From: Actinomycetales bacterium
GTDB taxonomy: Bacteria > Actinomycetota > Actinomycetes > Actinomycetales > BWSM-131
DNA: 10,722 nt
Assembly: GCA_030149025.1 (NCBI GenBank)
Contig: JASBSH010000214.1
Location: 1-10,722, forward strand
Direction: 5' to 3'
Position numbers and translations under genes: made by a program. This document shows positions 6,647 to 10,722 of the stretch, piece after piece. The notes beneath the pieces were generated by a model. It was not told where the DNA came from, did not search any database, and saw only the letters and a list, made by a program, of their open reading frames with translations. How positions within the stretch are numbered: position 1 is the first letter of the stretch; each line of letters starts with the position of its first letter.

Positions 6647-6747
6647 GTCGTCCCTCTCCTCGGGCCCAGGGTTCCAGGCCGTTGCCGCGATTGTCGGCGA
6701 TCATGGTTCGTGCCGCATCCCGAGCACGAGCGGGTAGCCCGGCCGGG

Positions 6748-8655
6748 TCAGACGCCCCGCAGGTCCAGATGCAGGTGCGTGGCGCCGTCCCCGTCCGGCC
6801 CCTCGGAATGGCTCCGCACGCGCACCGGGATGCCCCAGTCCTGCTGGTACAGGTGGCAGGCCGCGTGCTCGGGCACCTCACCGGTGTCGGGGTCCCCGTC
6901 GCAGGCCGCAGCCTGCACGCTGACGTGCAGGACGCCGTCCCCCTCCTCGAGCTCGAGCTGCCGGGTGAGCCCGGTCGCCGAGCCGGCGCCCGCGCGAAGG
7001 AGGGTCGGTGGCGTCGCGGACACCACCAGCCGCGTGGGGTCCCCCCACCGGTCGTCGAGCTTCTGACCGCTCGGGGGCACGAAAGCGACCTCCAGCTGGA
7101 CGACGCCACGCACGAGATCTGTCGGCGGGCGTTGCGTGCGCATCGCCCCGCCCTGAACGCGTTGCGCGGCAGGCGGAATGGGGACTCGGACCAGCCGGTG
7201 AGCGGTCGACTCGACGACGACCATGGCGCTCGGGTCCGCGGGGTCGACGATCACGTCGGAGGGCTCGCCGAGGCCGGTCATGAGGGTGGTGACCTCGCCG
7301 CTGGCGCGGTCGTAGCGGCGGATGGCGCCGTTGTAGGTGTCGGCGATCGCGATGGACCCGTCGGGCAGCTCACCGAGGCCCAAAGGGTGCTGCAGGCGCG
7401 CGTCCGCGGCCGGACCGTCCACGTGGCCGAAGTCGAAGAGCCCCGTGCCGATCACGGTGTCGATGCGGGAGGGTCCGTCCGGCTCGGGGGACATGCGGCG
7501 CAGGGAGGAGGTCTCGCTGTCGACGAACCACAGGGTCTCGTCGGAGGCCCGGAGCAGTCCGGAGGTCTGGGCGAGCGTCGCCTCCTCGACCGCACCGTCG
7601 CGCAGGCCCTCCTCGGTGGTCCCGGCGAGAACGGCGATCACACCATCGGACGGGTTGCGGGCGGGGACGAACGTCCAGAGCTGGTGGACGCCGGCCATCG
7701 CCACGACGACGGCGCCCTCACGGTCGCCACCGTTGCCGGGCAACCAGACAACGTCCCATGGCGTGGACAGCGGCTGCTCGAGGGCCGGCCCACCCGCGTG
7801 CCGGGTCCGCAGCTGCTCCCCCGTGCCGGCGACCGTGGTCACGTGACCGTCGCGCAGGCGAACCCCGCGCAGGCAGTGGTTGACCGAGTCCGCGACCACC
7901 ACGTCGTAGCCGACCTCGACGGCGACGGCCTCGGGCAGGACAGCGAGCCCCTGGGGCTCGGAGAACGCCGCGGTGTTCGGGTCGCCGTCGGCGAGACCCC
8001 TTGTGCCCGAGCCGATCCTGCGCCGCTCGGTGGTGAGATCGGGCTCCAGCTCGACGATCTGGTGGTGTGACGTGTCGCTGACGAGGAACCCACCGTCCGG
8101 CAGCGCGACGACCTTGCCGGGGAAGCGGAGCGCCGTCTCGTCCTCGGCGGGCGGGACGTAGACGGGGCCACCGCGGCGGAGCGTGCCCTTCGCCTCGTGC
8201 TCGGCGACCAGCTCGGTGAGCAGCGTGCGCAGCCCGTGTGCGTGGCCCTCGCCGGACAGCTGGGCGACGACGTAGCCCTCGGGGTCGATCAGGACGAGGG
8301 TCGGCCAGGCGCGGGCGCCGTAGGCGGACCAGGTGCCGAGGTGCGGGTCGTCCAGGACGGGATGGTTGACCTCGTACCGCTCGACGGCTGCTCGCAGGGC
8401 GACCGGGTCGGCTTCGTGCTCGAACTTCGGCGAGTGCACGCCGACCGTGATGAGCACGTCGTCGAACTCCTCCTCCAGCGGTCGGAGCTCGTCGAGGACG
8501 TGCAGGCAGTTGACGCAGCAGAAGGTCCAGAAGTCCAGGAGGACGAATCGTCCGTGCAGGTCGGCGAGGCGCAAGGCCTTGCCTCCCGTGTTGAGCCAGC
8601 CGCGCCCGGTCAGCTCCGGTGCGCGGACCCGTGCCTGCCGCAGCGTCTCAGTCAC
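6748..8655 (-). CDS. NHLRC2-like protein: thioredoxin domain plus NHL-repeat beta-propeller
   Basis: The 635-residue protein has three parts. Residues of about 12-155 form a thioredoxin/TlpA-like domain with WTFCCVNCLHVLDEL, in which Cys47 and Cys50 form the CxxC, and with cis-proline in ARAWPTLVLID. Residues of about 175-500 contain NHL repeats that build a beta-propeller, with segments such as GFLVSDTSHHQIVEL, YDVVVADSVNHCLRGVRL, STPWDVVW, MAGVHQLW and LQHPLGLGEL. A beta-rich C-terminal domain follows. Order, motifs and length match animal NHLRC2 and its bacterial homologues. The biochemical role is not settled; a thiol-disulfide function is implied by CxxC. There is no signal peptide, so it is probably cytoplasmic. 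Translation begins at GTG 8655, where the homology begins; a TAnnnT box six bases upstream fits leaderless expression. Confidence 0.87.
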   Translation of the reverse strand: MTETLRQARVRAPELTGRGWLNTGGKALRLADLHGRFVLLDFWTFCCVNCLHVLDELRPLEEEFDDVLITVGVHSPKFEHEADPVALRAAVERYEVNHPVLDDPHLGTWSAYGARAWPTLVLIDPEGYVVAQLSGEGHAHGLRTLLTELVAEHEAKGTLRRGGPVYVPPAEDETALRFPGKVVALPDGGFLVSDTSHHQIVELEPDLTTERRRIGSGTRGLADGDPNTAAFSEPQGLAVLPEAVAVEVGYDVVVADSVNHCLRGVRLRDGHVTTVAGTGEQLRTRHAGGPALEQPLSTPWDVVWLPGNGGDREGAVVVAMAGVHQLWTFVPARNPSDGVIAVLAGTTEEGLRDGAVEEATLAQTSGLLRASDETLWFVDSETSSLRRMSPEPDGPSRIDTVIGTGLFDFGHVDGPAADARLQHPLGLGELPDGSIAIADTYNGAIRRYDRASGEVTTLMTGLGEPSDVIVDPADPSAMVVVESTAHRLVRVPIPPAAQRVQGGAMRTQRPPTDLVRGVVQLEVAFVPPSGQKLDDRWGDPTRLVVSATPPTLLRAGAGSATGLTRQLELEEGDGVLHVSVQAAACDGDPDTGEVPEHAACHLYQQDWGIPVRVRSHSEGPDGDGATHLHLDLRGV

Positions 8656-8667
8656 ACCTCAACGATA
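8656..8667 (-). promoter_or_regulatory. Candidate -10 box for leaderless NHLRC2-like gene
   Basis: Read on the minus strand, TATCGT (8667-8662) is followed by six bases and then the GTG start at 8655. The only SD-like bases, GAGG, sit one base from the start and are too close to work as a normal ribosome binding site. This favours a leaderless transcript. Confidence 0.45.
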
Positions 8668-8712
8668 TGTGGGGACCGCCGTCCGCTGCGTAGGGGTCTC
8701 ACCACTCAACCT

Positions 8713-8887
8713 CGTGATCATGCAACTCTGCACGGACTTATCCCCAAGTCGTGATCATGCAGTTCTGCACGGACTCACCCAGCTCGGTGATCATGCAACT
8801 CTGCCCGCGCGCTCCATCCCCCTTGCTCGTGATCATGCAACTCTGCACGCCCGCACCCCCGAGAGTCGTGATCATGCGGTTCTGCAC
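8713..8887 (+). repeat. Left cluster: five direct copies of a 21-bp repeat
   Basis: Copies lie at 8713-8733, 8750-8770, 8786-8806, 8828-8848 and 8867-8887. The common form is CG, TGATCATGCA, four variable bases plus T or close to it, and TGCAC. Copies 1 and 4 are identical and copy 3 differs from them at two end bases; copies 2 and 5 have GTTC in place of ACTC in the middle. Start-to-start spacing is 37, 36, 42 and 39 bp with unrelated spacers. Each copy joins the palindrome TGATCA to TGCA-N4-TGCA, itself an inverted repeat. The 302 bases between the NHLRC2-like and nuclease genes hold nothing else recognisable except the promoter of the former. A degenerate TGATCA-C-TGCAC also overlaps the nuclease start (8959-8970). 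Confidence 0.93.
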
Positions 8888-8957
8888 GCCCGCCTGCAGC
8901 GCGACCGCCTGTGGATGGCGGACCCGCAGAACCACGCTGCTGGGGCATCGTCGCTTG

Positions 8958-9866
8958 ATGATCACTGCACCCATCACTGCGGCGGAGCTCGACACCTTGC
9001 CCCTCACGCGCCGCCAGCTCACCGAGTTGGTGGAAGCCGGTGAGGTAGTACGACCGTTCAGAGGCGTCTACATCCCGGCTGAGCAGGCAGAGGACGTTGC
9101 CGTCCGGGCGGCGGCCCTCGCACCACTCCTGCCGAAAGGGGCGGCGGTCGCACGGTCAGCGGCCGCCTGGCTTCACGGATTCGACGTCAGGGCCCCTGGT
9201 GCCCATACCGAGCCACCACCACTCGAGGTCGTTGTCCCGACCGGCTTCGTCCCTCCCCGCCGCGCGGGCCTGCGGGCATACGCCGCCGCGCTACCGGACG
9301 GCGACGTCGTCGATCTGGACGGTGTCCTCGTCACCAGCCTTCACCGCACCGCGCTCGACATCGCCCGTTACATCGCGCCCTACATGGCGCTGGCTGGGCT
9401 CGATGCGATGGCACGTGCCGGTCGCATCGATACCGCTGAGCTGACGGAACATTTGGACCTTTGGAAGGGCGAGCGGTACGTGGCGAGGGCGCGTCGCTTG
9501 ATCTCGCTCTGTAACCCGCTCAGTGAGTCGGCAGGCGAGTCATGGACGCGGCTCAGGGTTGCGGATGCGGGCTTTCCGACGCCTGAGCTACAGATCTGGG
9601 TTCCCGAGGAGGCGGACGGCGTCTACCGCCTCGACATGGGTTGGCGAAAGCGTCGAATAGGCGTCGAGTACGACGGCGAGGAGTTCCACGGATCGCCTGA
9701 GCAGTTCATCCATGACATACGGCGACGGGAACGCCTACTGCACGAGTTCGGTTGGCACGTCATCGGTGTTCACCGCGGCGACGTGCTGGGCCGCTCGCTT
9801 GCGTTCGAACGGGGCGTAGGCGAGCTGCTCGGCATTGCGCCGCGAATCACCCGCCGGCTCTGGTGA
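8958..9866 (+). CDS. AbiEi-type winged-helix / DUF559 nuclease-like protein
   Basis: The 302-residue protein has an N-terminal AbiEi-type winged helix (residues of about 5-40, LTRRQLTELVEAGEVVRPFRGVYIP), a middle region with LEVVVPTG and VTSLHRTALDIAR as in AbiEi family proteins, and a C-terminal DUF559/Vsr-like domain (about 190-285). The last shows ESWTRLRVADAGFPTPELQ, YRLDMGWRKRRIGVEYDG with Asp226, Glu237 and Asp239 as likely metal-binding PD-(D/E)XK residues, then Asp253, Arg256 and GWHVIGVHRGDV. It may cut or bind DNA. Automatic pipelines would call it a type IV antitoxin, but no AbiEii-like toxin is adjacent. ATG 8958 fits the start of the family homology; its ribosome binding site is weak. 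The frame is also open upstream to 8718, through the repeats. Codon use looks less G/C-biased than that of neighbours, hinting at acquisition. Confidence 0.82.
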   Translation: MITAPITAAELDTLPLTRRQLTELVEAGEVVRPFRGVYIPAEQAEDVAVRAAALAPLLPKGAAVARSAAAWLHGFDVRAPGAHTEPPPLEVVVPTGFVPPRRAGLRAYAAALPDGDVVDLDGVLVTSLHRTALDIARYIAPYMALAGLDAMARAGRIDTAELTEHLDLWKGERYVARARRLISLCNPLSESAGESWTRLRVADAGFPTPELQIWVPEEADGVYRLDMGWRKRRIGVEYDGEEFHGSPEQFIHDIRRRERLLHEFGWHVIGVHRGDVLGRSLAFERGVGELLGIAPRITRRLW

Positions 9867-9869
9867 CAA

Positions 9870-9973
9870 GTGCACAACTGCATGAGCAGGAGCGGGTTTG
9901 GTGCACAACTGCATGATCACGCAGTGAGAGGGAGCACCGCGCGCGGACGCGCGTGCACAACTGCATGATCACG
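9870..9973 (-). repeat. Right cluster: three inverted copies of the 21-bp repeat
   Basis: On the plus strand the copies read GTGCACAACTGCATGATCA plus CG, at 9870-9890 (two mismatches), 9901-9921 (exact) and 9953-9973 (exact). They are the reverse complement of the left-cluster repeat, with the middle bases GTTG rather than ACTC or GTTC. Spacing is 31 and 52 bp. The cluster starts four bases after the nuclease stop codon and ends 12 bases before the end of the peptidase gene. Confidence 0.92.
9934..9956. terminator. GC-rich hairpin within the right repeat cluster
   Basis: GCACCGCGCG (9934-9943) and CGCGCGTGC (9948-9956) pair with one bulged C around a 4-nt loop. The second arm overlaps the first bases of the last repeat. 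It lies between convergent genes and may end either transcript. Confidence 0.4.
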
Positions 9974-9985
9974 ATGTGGGTGGGT

Positions 9986-10722
9986 TCACAGCAGGTCGGG
10001 CTGCTGCCACTGTTCACCGAGCACGTGCTGAGCGAGGAACGCGAGGACCGTCGAGTACCAGACCTTGGCATGGCCCGGCGTGAGGACCCAGTGGTTCTCG
10101 TCGGGGAAGTACAGGAACTTGTGGTCGGTCTTACCCGACGGGTCCTTCGACCGGGACACCAGGTCGTACCAGAGCCGCAGGCCCTCGCCGATCGGCACGC
10201 GGTAGTCCTTGTCGCCGTGGACGACGAGCATCGGCGTGACGATCCGGTCGGCGTGCAGGTGCGGCGAGTTCTCCCGCGCCATCTCGGGCGTCATCTCCCG
10301 CTGCCAGTAGTACGCGGCGTCGGTGGTCGGCCCGAACTGGTCCAGGGCCCACAGCGACGCATGGGTGACGATCGCCTTGAACCGGTCGGTGTGCCCGGCG
10401 ACCCAGTTCGCCATGTAGCCGCCGAACGACCCGCCCATGGCAGCGGTGCGCGAGGCGTCGATGTCGTCCCGTGCCTCCGCCGCGTCGGTGATCGCCATCA
10501 GGTCGGTGTACGGTGCCGAACCCCATGCGCCCCAGCCCCTTTGGACGAACTCCTGCCCGTAGCCGGTCGACAGCGCCGGGTCCGGCAGCAGGACCGCGTA
10601 CCCGCGCGCCACCATGACCCACGGGTTCCACCGCCAGGACCAGGCGTTCCAGCTCGACAGCGGACCGCCGTGGATCCACAGCAACAGCGGCGCCGGCGCC
10701 GAGGCAGAAGCACCGGACGGCA
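9986..10722 (-). CDS. S9 family peptidase (prolyl oligopeptidase type), C-terminal part
   Basis: This is an open frame of 244 residues running from the right window edge to TGA at 9988-9986; the N-terminal part lies outside. It is the alpha/beta-hydrolase catalytic domain of a prolyl oligopeptidase-family serine peptidase, close to the acylaminoacyl/dipeptidyl peptidase subgroup. The oxyanion-side motif LLWIHGGPLSSWN, the nucleophile motif GGSFGGYMANW (Ser codon at 10427-10429), HGDKDYRVPIGEG (Asp at 10205-10207) and PDENHWV (His at 10091-10093) give a complete Ser-Asp-His triad in the usual order. The missing upstream part would be expected to carry the beta-propeller that limits access to peptides. 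Signal peptide and exact substrate cannot be judged. It converges with the nuclease gene across the right repeat cluster. Confidence 0.9.
   Translation of the reverse strand, partial: PSGASASAPAPLLLWIHGGPLSSWNAWSWRWNPWVMVARGYAVLLPDPALSTGYGQEFVQRGWGAWGSAPYTDLMAITDAAEARDDIDASRTAAMGGSFGGYMANWVAGHTDRFKAIVTHASLWALDQFGPTTDAAYYWQREMTPEMARENSPHLHADRIVTPMLVVHGDKDYRVPIGEGLRLWYDLVSRSKDPSGKTDHKFLYFPDENHWVLTPGHAKVWYSTVLAFLAQHVLGEQWQQPDLL

Larger units (their letters stand above)
8713..9973. mobile_element. Putative repeat-bracketed nuclease cassette
   Basis: One nuclease-like gene is enclosed by clusters of the same 21-bp repeat in opposite orientation, five on the left and three on the right. The unit sits between two ordinary genes, both on the other strand. 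Multi-site inverted ends recall Tn7-type ends or transposase genes enclosed by REP sequences. No transposase, integrase or target-site duplication was identified, so mobility is inferred from architecture only. The alternative is a fixed locus with binding sites for its own product. Confidence 0.35.

Noticed and set aside
6682..8070. Plus-strand open frame opposite the NHLRC2-like gene
   Set aside because: The Gly/Arg/Val-rich product has no recognisable domain and overlaps a well-supported gene.
8713..8887. CRISPR array
   Set aside because: The spacing of 36-42 bp looks CRISPR-like, but the repeats are only 21 bp and vary in the middle, the spacers are short and uneven, the same repeat returns inverted after the gene, and no cas gene is present.
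8958..9866. Type IV toxin-antitoxin (AbiE) operon
   Set aside because: Only the AbiEi-like helix is present, fused to a DUF559 domain; no AbiEii toxin gene follows.

Overview
The window is very GC-rich, with strong G/C preference at third codon positions, frequent GTG starts and candidate leaderless starts. It also carries actinobacterial families (FadE5-type acyl-CoA dehydrogenase, DUF6458-like membrane protein, NhaA-DsbA fusion, AbiEi/DUF559 protein). It most likely comes from a chromosome of a high-GC actinomycete; I cannot place the genus.

Layout. 1-249 (+): C-terminal end of a DUF2382 stress-type protein, followed by a hairpin. 388-427: two similar 16-bp operator-like sites in front of a FadE5-type acyl-CoA dehydrogenase (457-2337, +). 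A 17-bp-arm hairpin separates it from a LigB/DODA-type extradiol dioxygenase-family gene (2435-3217, +), which converges with a CinA C-terminal-domain amidohydrolase (3273-3791, -). 3917-3934: a CsoR-like operator in front of a metal-binding HMA-domain protein (3954-4271, +) and an NhaA antiporter fused to a DsbA-like thioredoxin domain (4369-6285, +), probably one operon. The 120 bp between the HMA and nhaA genes shows coding-phase shifts. On the minus strand follow a DUF6458-like two-TM protein (6416-6646) and an NHLRC2-like thioredoxin/NHL-repeat protein (6748-8655).

8656-9985 is the most unusual part. A single gene for a protein with an AbiEi-type winged helix and a DUF559 (Vsr/PD-(D/E)XK-like) nuclease domain (8958-9866, +) lies between five copies of a 21-bp repeat on its left and three copies in the opposite orientation on its right. 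No toxin partner, transposase or cas gene is visible. The arrangement resembles a mobile element with multi-site ends, or a nuclease with its own DNA target sites, and it is the best candidate here for an undescribed system.

9986 to the end (-): C-terminal half of an S9 (prolyl oligopeptidase-type) peptidase, continuing past the window edge.

The genes do not form one pathway: fatty-acid degradation, thiol/metal handling with ion transport, nucleotide salvage or repair, and the repeat-bracketed nuclease appear to be separate units.
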